Source of the DNA: Exilispira sp964581895
GTDB lineage: Bacteria > Spirochaetota > JAAYUW01
Reading direction: 5' to 3'
DNA length: 64,000 bases
Assembly: GCA_964581895.1 (NCBI GenBank)
Contig: CAZOPR010000002.1
Span: 1 to 64,000, forward strand
Below the pieces are notes generated by a model. That model did not search any database and had not been told where the DNA came from. It saw only the letters and a list, made by a program, of their open reading frames with translations. The translations under genes and the position numbers were made by a program. Each line of letters starts with the position of its first letter. The stretch's first letter is position 1. Below, one piece after another: positions 10,301-17,914 of this stretch.

Positions 10301-10588
10301 AAAAATGATATCAATAAGGCTAAGTTTTTTCTTTATGAAATCAAGATATATGAAAACTCATCTATAATTCTTGAATTTAAGTACAAACCTTTAATATATT
10401 ATCTTAGATATAAGCTTGATGATACAATTGATGATGAAAACAGGATAAATTTACTAAAAGAAGCTTCCAAAATCATAAAATGCAATTTAAGTAATATTCA
10501 TTCAATAAAATTAAAAAATTCATACTTAAAGATAAGGTTTCATGATAAAATTTTAGAAGAAGTAAAAAAATTTGAGTCTAAAGTTTAG
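7337..10588 (+). CDS. Class III nucleotide cyclase-like domain + AAA ATPase + TPR regulator
   Basis: This is a 1083-residue cytoplasmic signalling protein. Residues 1-80 are a charged linker with a hexapeptide repeat. Residues about 85-265 form a class III adenylate/guanylate cyclase domain with both metal Asp (FADMKDF, D95; GDALVAVFG, D139) and the catalytic Arg (R219). The transition-state Asn expected four residues before that Arg is Ala215. Residues about 275-560 are an AAA/NTPase domain with Walker A GEAGIGKT (308-315). The remainder is helical TPR-like repeats. The architecture matches the cyclase-ATPase-TPR regulators of many bacteria. TTG 7337 is supported by AAGGGAG six bases upstream. 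It overlaps the convergent TPR gene by 11 bp. Confidence 0.85.
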   Translation: MDNKKKNNYRNKSKDNNKSKDDIKSNNNIRPKNSIKSKNNIKSKNDIRSKDVIRSRDDIESEDDKVKENKNLKKNDESLPLQKGERIEATVIFADMKDFTKFTENLDPEDIDKIMTKIFSNFESIINSYEGWVEKYIGDALVAVFGAKHIHEDDPERAINASLDFLDNLAIINSEIKSKFKIKNKDISFRIGIHSGTLTKGKRGEYEVVSGHALAVASRIQSIAAANSILVSDVVYQKTLNKFIFSQPIELSLRGKSESLNAYIVLGRNLSIVNYYSEFIGRKDIIDKMLRKYLKFDELNGFCYYVYGEAGIGKTRLLVQFIEEIRKFPLFSSPLFYTTASPYGNSNFSIVIKLLLFYLKLANIPKLTEQEILKSLFENSIQLDNDKQNTLLKLFMLKWSSDIDEKLVFDILLEVYTSILKKYEESIYSPIIFIDNISFIDKKSRDFLRYLIDHLKYKPFFLVADRYFEQIIANIFPIYEKIELQPLSETESYSLIRKLIEIDLNDDDIAFIIEQSHGNPFFIEEFAKFINIEGEFKKLPSSIQTVILAHIDRLPENLKQLLQKASVIGSTFSIEELSYIHQKTGGDISNLDIDINKLMNENIIERTGKQFKFRQEITREVVYSTILKENKMVIHRLIALYFIKIKRKEPLKIIYHLLEAQDIYKAYKMLNEVTNYTMDYVPYLDKLLNNLNPKDSDKIIEILFIKYSILYNNGFIDKIPQVISQMGDEVFSLNNNKAYAMFYHLLATYNYEHFDYFNAELFGRKGIYYYEKLENTDKSKIYNYYNLLRFTAIALFYKRNINGAKNLLEKLPTNSVEHNYLNCIINFYTSDYEKSINLLEKEKEKIKNSDIKDDFSINLYLLELISFYYELGAFDLIYETCNLFLQKAIPTYKQYSRIYSYLGIASFYLGKHQEAFDYLKKAEYNTKQLNNDYYKARVQAFIAEAYYLSGNLEKAYDYAFDALKITNINSDHVTSCEVLLLLVLISLQKNDINKAKFFLYEIKIYENSSIILEFKYKPLIYYLRYKLDDTIDDENRINLLKEASKIIKCNLSNIHSIKLKNSYLKIRFHDKILEEVKKFESKV
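7388..7528 (+). repeat. 18-bp in-frame repeats encoding a hexapeptide tail
   Basis: Seven 18-bp units plus a partial one encode [K/R]-S/P-[K/R/N]-[N/D]-x-I hexapeptides at residues 18-64 of the cyclase protein (for example KSKNNI, KSKNDI, RSKDVI, RSRDDI). Because 18 is a multiple of three, copy-number change would keep the frame and only alter linker length. Confidence 0.8.
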
Positions 10589-11261
10589 ATAATATTTTCA
10601 AATGGTTCTGAATATCTATATCTTTAGGATTAAGATTGTAAGCTTTTGTTAAGAATTCTTCGGCTAGTACTTTATTTTTAAGTTTTAAGTAACCATAACC
10701 CACCGTATCAAGTCTTGCTGGATTGTCTGGTTCTTGAGCTAGTGCCTTTTTTGCAAGTTGGATTCCTTTTTCTACATCAATATTGCTATCTATAAGAAGG
10801 TATGCTAATGTGTTCATTGCATTATAATTATCACTTTTTAGTTCAAGAGCTTTTTTAGCATTTTCAATGGCTTTTTTGATATCTTGCTTTTTGTGATAAA
10901 GTGCTGCTAATGCATTATACGCTGCTGATGCCTCAAGACCCGTACCTATAACCTTTTCAAAATATTCGATGGCAAGCTCGACATTATTTTTAGTGGAGTA
11001 AATGTATCCAAGTATTAAATATACCTGTTGTTGAATTAAGAAATTTTCAGTCTTTTCAGCAACTATATTTAAATGTTCAATAGCTTCATCAATTTTATTT
11101 AACTTGCATAATGATAAAGCTTTAAGATAATTTGCTATAACATGTTCTGGATTTAATCCTAATGCTTTATCAAATGCCTTTATAGCTTGTTCATATTTTT
11201 CTTCATCAAAAAGGACCTTACCTTTGGTAAAATAAAACTCATCTCTTGATGGGATATCCAT
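10578..11261 (-). CDS. Tetratricopeptide-repeat protein
   Basis: The protein has 227 residues composed almost wholly of TPR units. Repeats near KGKVLFDEEKYEQAIKAFDK, AYNALAALYHKKQDIKKAIE and NTLAYLLIDSNIDVEKGI show the typical W/L-G-Y-A-F-A-P pattern, often followed by LNPEH, ALELKSDN or ALAQEPDNP. No signal peptide or membrane segment is seen, so it is probably a cytoplasmic scaffold. The ATG at 11261 lacks a strong ribosome site, but no other Met precedes the first repeat. It ends 11 bp inside the convergent cyclase gene. The partner protein cannot be told from sequence. Confidence 0.8.
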   Translation of the reverse strand: MDIPSRDEFYFTKGKVLFDEEKYEQAIKAFDKALGLNPEHVIANYLKALSLCKLNKIDEAIEHLNIVAEKTENFLIQQQVYLILGYIYSTKNNVELAIEYFEKVIGTGLEASAAYNALAALYHKKQDIKKAIENAKKALELKSDNYNAMNTLAYLLIDSNIDVEKGIQLAKKALAQEPDNPARLDTVGYGYLKLKNKVLAEEFLTKAYNLNPKDIDIQNHLKILSKL

Positions 11262-11339
11262 TTCAATTAATAATTTTTCATAATATATTTTTTCTATTTA
11301 ATTTATACAATACTTTTTTATATTTATCAATATATTAAT

Positions 11340-12188
11340 TTAAAAGATTGATTCTATGGTTGATGGAAGCAACTGTATCATCCCCGGTAAAAAATAGAAA
11401 AAAGGTGAAATCGAGATTTTGCCAGTATTTATTGCATTCAAATCTGTTATTGATTTACATTGAGAATTTGCAAGTTTCCCGACAATCTCAAAGTATCCTT
11501 CTTTAATATTATCATTTAAATGAGATTCTATTTCATTTTCAAAAACAACCTGATCAAGGTATAACCTTGAAGCTAAGACAGTTGGTACAATAGTTTCATC
11601 ATTATACTTTTCAAAATCTGGAAAATTCACATTTAAAGTTATTGAAACATTATCTGGGTTAATATTTTTTATATAATCTATATTTTCTTTAGCATAGGTA
11701 ATGGCTCTTTTTCTTATAATTTCTCTATTTTCAAGAAATTTAATAGTAATTTTTTTTATCATTTTGCCAGTAAAGTCTGAAGCAAATGGGGGGATACTTC
11801 TGCATGAAGAAAATGCGATTGAATCTATCCCGTCTTCTGCGGCTCTAAAAGCTGCTGAAACAGTCCCTGAATAAAATATATCTGTACCTAAATTTGCACC
11901 ATGGTTCATACCAGATATGACAAGATCAAATTTTTGATTTTTGAAAAAACCTTTCGTTCCCGCGAAAACACAATCTACAGGAAAAGCATCTATAGTAAAT
12001 CTATTTTCATCCAATTTTTCAAAATATATTCTTTTATGAAAGCTCATAGAATGAGCTGTGCATGATCTATTCCCATTTGGAGCTACAATATAAAGATTAG
12101 CTAAATCATTTAATGAATTTATTACACAGGATAAACCTTCTGCAAAAATTCCATCATCATTTGTAATTAAAAAATTAAAATTTTTCAT
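11340..12188 (-). CDS. surE: 5'-nucleotidase SurE
   Basis: SurE is a divalent-metal nucleoside monophosphatase of stationary-phase survival and nucleotide turnover. The sequence begins MKNFNFLITNDDG, whose DD pair binds metal, and has SGMNHGANLG and YSGTVSAA, supplying the metal Asn and phosphate-site Ser. At 282 residues it is slightly longer than the common 250. The same frame stays open upstream to 12344, but that extension reads straight through the tRNA-Leu gene (GGTGRRTRLK is translated tRNA), so ATG 12188 is taken as the true start. The gene lies 49 bp downstream of that tRNA, on the same strand. Confidence 0.93.
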   Translation of the reverse strand: MKNFNFLITNDDGIFAEGLSCVINSLNDLANLYIVAPNGNRSCTAHSMSFHKRIYFEKLDENRFTIDAFPVDCVFAGTKGFFKNQKFDLVISGMNHGANLGTDIFYSGTVSAAFRAAEDGIDSIAFSSCRSIPPFASDFTGKMIKKITIKFLENREIIRKRAITYAKENIDYIKNINPDNVSITLNVNFPDFEKYNDETIVPTVLASRLYLDQVVFENEIESHLNDNIKEGYFEIVGKLANSQCKSITDLNAINTGKISISPFFYFLPGMIQLLPSTIESIF

Positions 12189-12236
12189 TTTGATTTTATC
12201 ACTAAGAATTATTATCCGAAAAATATAATATGAGTT

Positions 12237-12322
12237 TGCCGGAAAAGGGACTTGAACCCTTACAAGCTGTGAAGCTCGCGAGATTTTGAGTCTCGTGCGT
12301 CTACCAGTTCCGCCATTCCGGC
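12237..12322 (-). tRNA. tRNA-Leu(CAA)
   Basis: The reverse strand folds into a class II tRNA: acceptor GCCGGAA pairs with TTCCGGC, the anticodon stem CGAGA/TCTCG encloses loop CTCAAAA (anticodon CAA), there is a long variable arm, and the T-loop is GGTTCAAGTCC. The discriminator is A, and no CCA is encoded. It sits just upstream of surE. Confidence 0.96.
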
Positions 12323-12370
12323 TCAAAATATTTATATACTTCAAATTGCTTTTGTCAATATTTGTTCTAT

Positions 12371-12421
12371 ATTTTATTTGATATGTAATTTTATTTGATA
12401 TGTAATTCTCTTTGATATAAA
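12371..12421. repeat. 17-bp tandem repeat, three copies
   Basis: Two identical 17-mers (ATTTTATTTGATATGTA) are followed by a third diverged copy, immediately upstream of the beta-rich envelope gene. The core TTTGATAT recurs at 6300-6425. It may lie in the promoter of the 12444 gene. Confidence 0.85.
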
Positions 12422-12443
12422 ATTTTTTTAATAGGTAAAAGTT

Positions 12444-13772
12444 ATGAAATATAAAATTATAAAATTTATAAACAAAAATATTTTAAAATTTCTATTAATC
12501 TTCTTTCTTTTTTCTTTCATTATTTTATTTCAAATTAAAGTAAATGCTCAATTTATTGGAATTCTCGGTTATAATTATGTAAATATGTATTCAAACATTA
12601 ATACCAATTTTTTGCCTTATATAGGATTATCCTACAGGTTTTCTTCTTTAACAACAAATTTTTTTATTTTAAATAGTTTCTATTATTCATTGGACAACTT
12701 TTTTATAAACAAACTAAATCTTGATTTTTCTTATAGATCTTCTTCAACATTTATCAATTATTACATTTTTTATATTCCATTCAATGTGTTTTTGATAAAC
12801 GAAAATTATTATACCGGAAACTTTCTTTTTACAAAGTTTGATTACCAGTCTCTTAAAAAAGTTATGGTAAATTTTTCGGTCGGTGCTGAATATGACCAAC
12901 TAACTACTAATCTCATAAATTCGCCAGTAAACATTTTCCTAAATGGTGATATTTCTTTACCAATTGAAAGTAATATTTTATCAAACAGCATTGAGATAAC
13001 ATATAAAACAGATGATCAGTTTGATTATTCTCTATTAAAGGCTATTATCTCTACAAAAATGACATTTTTCCCTTCTGTGAATGAAATGATAATCCCTAAA
13101 ATATCTATTTTAGGAGGATACTCTTTTAACGATACAAGTGGAAATTATGTTGGTTTTTCAATTTCAAATCTTTTCTATTCCTCTTTTTCAAGTCTTATGA
13201 GTTTTTCTTCAGAGTTGCATTTGATATACAATAAGTTTTTAACATCAGTATTAGCAGACGATCAAGATTATTCTGAAATCAAAGAAAAACTACTATTTAC
13301 CATACTTTATTCTGAAAATGTTAATAGTTCACACTCAATTGATCTTAGGTTATTATACTATCCTCAGGAAAATCTCCCTTCAAATCTCAATAGGGCTATT
13401 TTTGAAATAAAAAATACAGTATTTTATTCTTCTTCAAATATTTTTTTAATAGATTTCTTATCCTCTGTTCAATATACTTACTGGTTTATGCAAAATGATA
13501 AAAATGAGTTAAAATTATTTTTTGAACTTATCTTAAAATTTATACCAAATAAAGATCTTACCCTTTTACTTTTAAATGATATAAGTTCTACTTTTTTGAC
13601 AGATTCATCAATTTCTGAAATTTATGCTCAAATTAAATTTATGGTTGTTTACTATATTAATAAAAACCTGAGTTTAGAAGGCTTGATTTCTTATAAAAGC
13701 CTTAATGATAAAGTTGACCAAGACTTTTTTGAATATCTTTTCCTTGATATCAGCATTTCTTTTATATTTTAA
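12444..13772 (+). CDS. Putative outer-membrane beta-rich protein
   Basis: I do not recognise a named family. The 442-residue product has a charged N-terminus (about 15 residues), a hydrophobic core and a cleavage-like site after VNA, so it should be exported. The remainder alternates polar and aromatic/hydrophobic residues in short strands rich in Asn, Ser, Tyr and Phe, and the last residue is Phe (ISISFIF), both typical of outer-membrane barrels. The next gene, a FecR-domain protein, starts 15 bp downstream, so the two are probably co-translated. This suggests a diderm host. Pore or receptor function is not shown by sequence. Confidence 0.55.
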   Translation: MKYKIIKFINKNILKFLLIFFLFSFIILFQIKVNAQFIGILGYNYVNMYSNINTNFLPYIGLSYRFSSLTTNFFILNSFYYSLDNFFINKLNLDFSYRSSSTFINYYIFYIPFNVFLINENYYTGNFLFTKFDYQSLKKVMVNFSVGAEYDQLTTNLINSPVNIFLNGDISLPIESNILSNSIEITYKTDDQFDYSLLKAIISTKMTFFPSVNEMIIPKISILGGYSFNDTSGNYVGFSISNLFYSSFSSLMSFSSELHLIYNKFLTSVLADDQDYSEIKEKLLFTILYSENVNSSHSIDLRLLYYPQENLPSNLNRAIFEIKNTVFYSSSNIFLIDFLSSVQYTYWFMQNDKNELKLFFELILKFIPNKDLTLLLLNDISSTFLTDSSISEIYAQIKFMVVYYINKNLSLEGLISYKSLNDKVDQDFFEYLFLDISISFIF

Positions 13773-13787
13773 TTGCTGGAGTTATTT

Positions 13788-16277
13788 ATGATCTATTCTA
13801 ATAAAAGTATATTTCGTATCTTTTTATTATTATTTTTTCTTATCTTATTAAGTTCTCCTATATTTGCACAGGATCAGCAAAGCTATAAAGTATTTATATT
13901 AAAAGGCACGGTTAACTATATTCTACCAAATTTTAATCAACCTTTTAATTTGATAGATAATTCAATTATCCCTTCAAATTGCAAAATTGTTACAAATGAT
14001 AATGGATATCTTGAAATTCATTCAAAAAGCGGTCTAATTAGAATTTTACCATCGTCATCTTTAGAAATAAAAAATAATAATATTGAATTAATAAGTGGGA
14101 CGATCTATATCAACACTTTAGATAAAATTGAAATTACTTCAGGCAAAGATAATTTATTAATCTATAAAGGAATAGTTATAATTCAATTCTCAAAAGAAAC
14201 TATCATAAATTTTATTAGTGATGCTCAAATCGAAATAAATTCAACTAGTTTTCAACCAACCAAAAATGATAGAATCTTTGTAATAACCGGTGCAAATATA
14301 GTTAAATCAAAAGAGAAGTTATCAATAAATAAATTTGACCAGTTTTCAAAAGAAATAAAAACAAAAGTAGAAAATATCAATAATCTTATAGATATATTTT
14401 TTGAAAGGATTTTTTACCTTATAGAAAAGAATAACTCTTTTATTGAAAAGATAAATAATTCTGAAAAAAGAGCTACTGAAATAGAAAACAAAGTAAAAGA
14501 AAAGATACAAAAAATAGATGAAAAAAATTCGGATATAATAGGACTTTTAAGCAACTTTGGTGAAATATATCAGTTGGTTGAAAGTGAAATACTTGATTAC
14601 AAATTTATTAGATATCATTACCTTGAATTTTACTTTCAGATGAGAAATTATTTTGAATACTATAAAAGATTAATAGAATATGCAAATGATGTTTATGAAT
14701 TAAATCAGTTTGATGAATTTCCTGATTATTCTTCGAAATCTTCATTTATGATTGTATATAATAAAATTAAATCTTTTACCGAGACAATAAGATTATCTTA
14801 TGAAGTTCTTGAGATAACATATATAAATATTTTAGATTCTAATGGTGTTATAAATAAATCTTATAATAAATTCGAAATCATTAAATCCGAGATGATAAGC
14901 AAACTAAATGATATCATTATAAATTTTGATACCCAATTACCAAAAGATTTGATAACCTTAATTTCACAAACCTTTTTAATCCAGTTGGAAAGCAAAGTTA
15001 ATACAACGATATATATAAACAGACTTTATGATATATTACTACTTTTAAATAATGAATTTATTGAAGATGAGAAGATAATAAATAAATTTTTTTCTTTAGA
15101 TGATATTGTATATAAATCTTTATACTTAAAACAAGCTGATGATATTAAAACTGAACTTTTGAATAACTTTTCTAATCTCAATAAAAATATAACAATATTA
15201 AAGTACCTTCTTTCAAACTCCAAATTGATAAAAAATGAAAATACCAATAAACTACTTTCAACTATAATTCAATTTTATCCAGATTATGAAGAAGATTATC
15301 TTTCAATGCTATCTATAATTGATGAAATAGGAAAGGCATATAATAAATATACCCAATTGCTTAAGCTTTTTTTAAAAAAAGAAGATTCTTCACTTTATCA
15401 AAATATATTTTCCAAAGAGATAGAAAAATATTTAGGTTATCTTAATTTTATACAAAGTGAAATTCTTAAAACTAAGGATTCAGAAAATTTTGATATCTCT
15501 TATCTTAAATCATTGATAAATATACAGGATAATATTATCTTTGTGACTAACCTGCTATATGAAACATTAAAAAATAAATATCCTCAAATTCAGTTTGCTA
15601 AAAAATTATTTATTGATCAGCAGAAAGAATATAATGTTAAATTAAAAGAAGAGATCGAAAATTTAAATTATGAAGAAACTAAAAATAAGGAAAATCAAGA
15701 AACTAAAAAATTCTTGATTATAAGAATTATTCTTGTCAACCAAATACTTGAAGATATAGAAAACTTTAAACAATCTATTAAAGATTATGAATATCAGAAA
15801 TCCAATGTCCTAAAATCTCTTCAACTATACAATATTGCAATCACAAATAAAAGCTCATTTAATGCTCAGAATTTTACCGTGAATTCATCTTTAATCTGGG
15901 AAACAAATCAACTTCTTTTATCTTTAGATAACTTTATAGTTCAACTTAATATCTTTGAATTACAGTTAAAAGAATTTTTTGATGATATTCAAACTTTTTA
16001 TTTATTAGAAAATTTTAGTGATGAAAACTTAAAACAGATACAAGAGAAGGTATCCAAAATTCAAAATATATATAATGTTTTTACTTTATATTATTTTAAT
16101 ATTATTGAAAAAATTTATCAATTTAATACCAACATTTCAATATTGCAATCGCAGGATGATGATATTTTGATAAATGATATAATAAAGGATTTAAATACAT
16201 TTATTTTCCTTTATAAATCCAAAATTGACTCTTTTAGATCAATATTATCTATAATCAGAGTCGTGTTTAATAATTAA
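13788..16277 (+). CDS. Secreted FecR-domain protein with long helical region
   Basis: The 829-residue protein has a signal peptide (cleavage near PIFA-QDQ), then a FecR-type domain: YKVFILKGTV, an exposed ... IVTNDNGYLEIHSKSGLIRI segment and LPSSSLEI, the usual beta-rich pattern over residues about 30-180. From residue about 190 to the end it is strongly alpha-helical and Lys/Glu/Ile-rich with coiled-coil character (for example KVKEKIQKIDEKN). No membrane segment follows the signal, so it is probably periplasmic. ATG 13788 is chosen because GGAG lies seven bases before it; a TTG at 13773 abuts the preceding stop without a ribosome site. Its partner is the beta-rich protein just upstream. The exact role is unknown. 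Confidence 0.7.
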   Translation: MIYSNKSIFRIFLLLFFLILLSSPIFAQDQQSYKVFILKGTVNYILPNFNQPFNLIDNSIIPSNCKIVTNDNGYLEIHSKSGLIRILPSSSLEIKNNNIELISGTIYINTLDKIEITSGKDNLLIYKGIVIIQFSKETIINFISDAQIEINSTSFQPTKNDRIFVITGANIVKSKEKLSINKFDQFSKEIKTKVENINNLIDIFFERIFYLIEKNNSFIEKINNSEKRATEIENKVKEKIQKIDEKNSDIIGLLSNFGEIYQLVESEILDYKFIRYHYLEFYFQMRNYFEYYKRLIEYANDVYELNQFDEFPDYSSKSSFMIVYNKIKSFTETIRLSYEVLEITYINILDSNGVINKSYNKFEIIKSEMISKLNDIIINFDTQLPKDLITLISQTFLIQLESKVNTTIYINRLYDILLLLNNEFIEDEKIINKFFSLDDIVYKSLYLKQADDIKTELLNNFSNLNKNITILKYLLSNSKLIKNENTNKLLSTIIQFYPDYEEDYLSMLSIIDEIGKAYNKYTQLLKLFLKKEDSSLYQNIFSKEIEKYLGYLNFIQSEILKTKDSENFDISYLKSLINIQDNIIFVTNLLYETLKNKYPQIQFAKKLFIDQQKEYNVKLKEEIENLNYEETKNKENQETKKFLIIRIILVNQILEDIENFKQSIKDYEYQKSNVLKSLQLYNIAITNKSSFNAQNFTVNSSLIWETNQLLLSLDNFIVQLNIFELQLKEFFDDIQTFYLLENFSDENLKQIQEKVSKIQNIYNVFTLYYFNIIEKIYQFNTNISILQSQDDDILINDIIKDLNTFIFLYKSKIDSFRSILSIIRVVFNN

Positions 16278-16300
16278 TATCTATGTAAATATTAAATTTT

Positions 16301-16450
16301 TGATTAAAGAAAGATTTGGTAATTTTATAGTTAACTTTATAAAGATTAAATTATTTGATTAAAAAAAGATTTTCTAATTTTATAGTTAACTTTAAAAAGA
16401 ATAAATTATATGATTAAAGGAAAATTTTTTTTATGCTTAACTTTATAATG
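16301..16450. repeat. 55-bp tandem repeat between convergent genes
   Basis: Two near-identical 55-bp copies start at 16301 and 16356 (each beginning TGATTAAA and containing TTATAGTTAACTTTA). A third, more diverged copy starts at 16411 and runs into the 3' end of the alcohol-dehydrogenase-like gene. Each copy holds the palindrome AGTTAACT. The array separates the convergent FecR and dehydrogenase-like genes, where a terminator might be expected. Confidence 0.8.
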
Positions 16451-17594
16451 ATGAATATAAAATATTATAGATATCTTCTTTTGAAATCAATTTTAAGGTA
16501 TTTGAATAGAAAGGAAAATTTATAGAATGATCAGCCAATTTATATAAGACTTCCTTTACTACTCCAAATTCGGAAAGTCTTGATGGAATTTTATGTGTAT
16601 CTGCCATAATTTGAAAATATTCGGGAACTTTTAAGGCAGATTCAACAACATTTTCATTTTTAGTATCTAAATTTAAGCAGTTCGCTATTTTAACAAATTT
16701 TTCAGGGGCTGATTGAACTAAAAATTCAAGAATATGTGGTAAAACTGGCATTACTATGGAAAGTTTTGGGATTTTTAAGTAAGAGTTAAGGCCAAGAACA
16801 AGAGATTGTAGAAGGCCAAAACCAGTTATTCTTCCAGCAAACATTAAAAAAAGGCCCCCAAGGCAGATATTTTTTCTAACTTCTAAATCATCTGGAAATT
16901 GTAAAATATGATCAAAATTTGAATTTATTGTTTCAATAGTTTTAAATAAAAGAGTATCTGTAAATATAGAAGCTTTGGGAGATAGAATTGAATCTATTGC
17001 AAAACCAAGCATTTCAATAAGCATAAGAGTCATAATGTTTTTAGGAATATCTGATGAAAGTATTGGATCAATTACAACATAGTCAGCATACAATTTTGGA
17101 TGAGTAAAAAGTCTTGAATAACCGATATCCTGATCTTTATAGTAAATCATATCCGAAAGAGCAAAATAATCTCTAATAGTTGTGGGGATTAAAATTACTG
17201 GAATTTTTTCATCAAGTTCTTCTGGATGTTTTAGGTAATAATAAAAACTTTTTTCATGTGGAGCTATCAGTCCGACAGCTTTTGCAATATTAAGACATTT
17301 TTGTCCACCAAGACCTATTATTACATCAACTCTTGCAGTTTGAGCTAAGATAGCGATATTTGATATATCTTCAGAACCAGAATCTGCATTTATCTCATCA
17401 TAAATAATATAATCAACATTAAAAGATTTTAAGAGATGCTCTACCTGACCTATTAATTTGTTATCATAAAACAGAGGTTCTGTAATAATTATAGCCTTAT
17501 TACCTTTAGTGTGTATTATATCACCTAATTTCATTAGAGAATCAACACCAAAGATAATATCAGCTGGAATCGAAAAACTAATGATTTCACTCAT
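16443..17594 (-). CDS. Iron-type alcohol dehydrogenase homologue lacking metal site (pseudoenzyme)
   Basis: The 383-residue length and order match group III (Fe) alcohol dehydrogenases. The nucleotide region reads GLGGQKCLNIAKA (94-106), where the family has GGGSxxDxAKA, and IPTTIRDYFALSD (136-148), where it has IPTTxGTGSE. The metal ligands are gone: the helix normally MDALxHxxE reads IEMLGFAID (Asp and His replaced), the first HAL His is Gln near 263, and the PHG His is Lys near 277. The fold is kept but catalysis is unlikely. It ends a leftward cluster with flgM-like (20 bp upstream), rsmI and rpsU. It may be a structural or regulatory partner. Confidence 0.7.
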   Translation of the reverse strand: MSEIISFSIPADIIFGVDSLMKLGDIIHTKGNKAIIITEPLFYDNKLIGQVEHLLKSFNVDYIIYDEINADSGSEDISNIAILAQTARVDVIIGLGGQKCLNIAKAVGLIAPHEKSFYYYLKHPEELDEKIPVILIPTTIRDYFALSDMIYYKDQDIGYSRLFTHPKLYADYVVIDPILSSDIPKNIMTLMLIEMLGFAIDSILSPKASIFTDTLLFKTIETINSNFDHILQFPDDLEVRKNICLGGLFLMFAGRITGFGLLQSLVLGLNSYLKIPKLSIVMPVLPHILEFLVQSAPEKFVKIANCLNLDTKNENVVESALKVPEYFQIMADTHKIPSRLSEFGVVKEVLYKLADHSINFPFYSNTLKLISKEDIYNILYSSL

Positions 17595-17613
17595 AAGAAT
17601 ATTTCAAAGTGTT

Positions 17614-17904
17614 TTAGAGTAACCCCAGAGACTCAGCAATACGCCTGGCTATATCATCTATAAGTTTTTGAGTAATATAATCTGGTTCAGCCATTTTCTT
17701 TTTGAGTTCTTCGATCCTTTTAGAATTATCGATCTCTGGACTTTCTTTTATCATTTTGATATATTTTTCTCTTAAAGCTAATTCTTTGGCTTTATCTGAT
17801 ATTTCAATGGAATCTGATTTATCTATTTTATCATTTTTCTTAACAGGTTTAATTTCTTTATTATTAAATATTTTATCAACACCATTAATTTTTTCGATAG
17901 TCAT
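17614..17904 (-). CDS. flgM: FlgM-like anti-sigma-28 factor
   Basis: This 96-residue cytoplasmic protein fits the FlgM pattern: a polar, disordered N-terminus (residues 1-38), then EISDKAKELALREKYI, then SPEIDNSKRIEELKKKM and a C-terminal helix ending IAESLGLL. FlgM binds and inhibits the flagellar sigma factor FliA until the hook is complete. The residue order and final helices agree, but the class is short and weakly conserved, so this is a likely rather than certain call. GGAGG precedes the ATG. It lies 10 bp after rsmI and 20 bp before the pseudo-alcohol dehydrogenase. No other flagellar gene is in the window. Confidence 0.65.
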   Translation of the reverse strand: MTIEKINGVDKIFNNKEIKPVKKNDKIDKSDSIEISDKAKELALREKYIKMIKESPEIDNSKRIEELKKKMAEPDYITQKLIDDIARRIAESLGLL

Positions 17905-17914
17905 ATAGTGCCTC

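Noticed and set aside
12189..12344. N-terminal extension of SurE over the tRNA-Leu
   Set aside because: The translated segment (GGTGRRTRLK...) is tRNA sequence, and ATG 12188 followed by the conserved NDDG start is the natural beginning.
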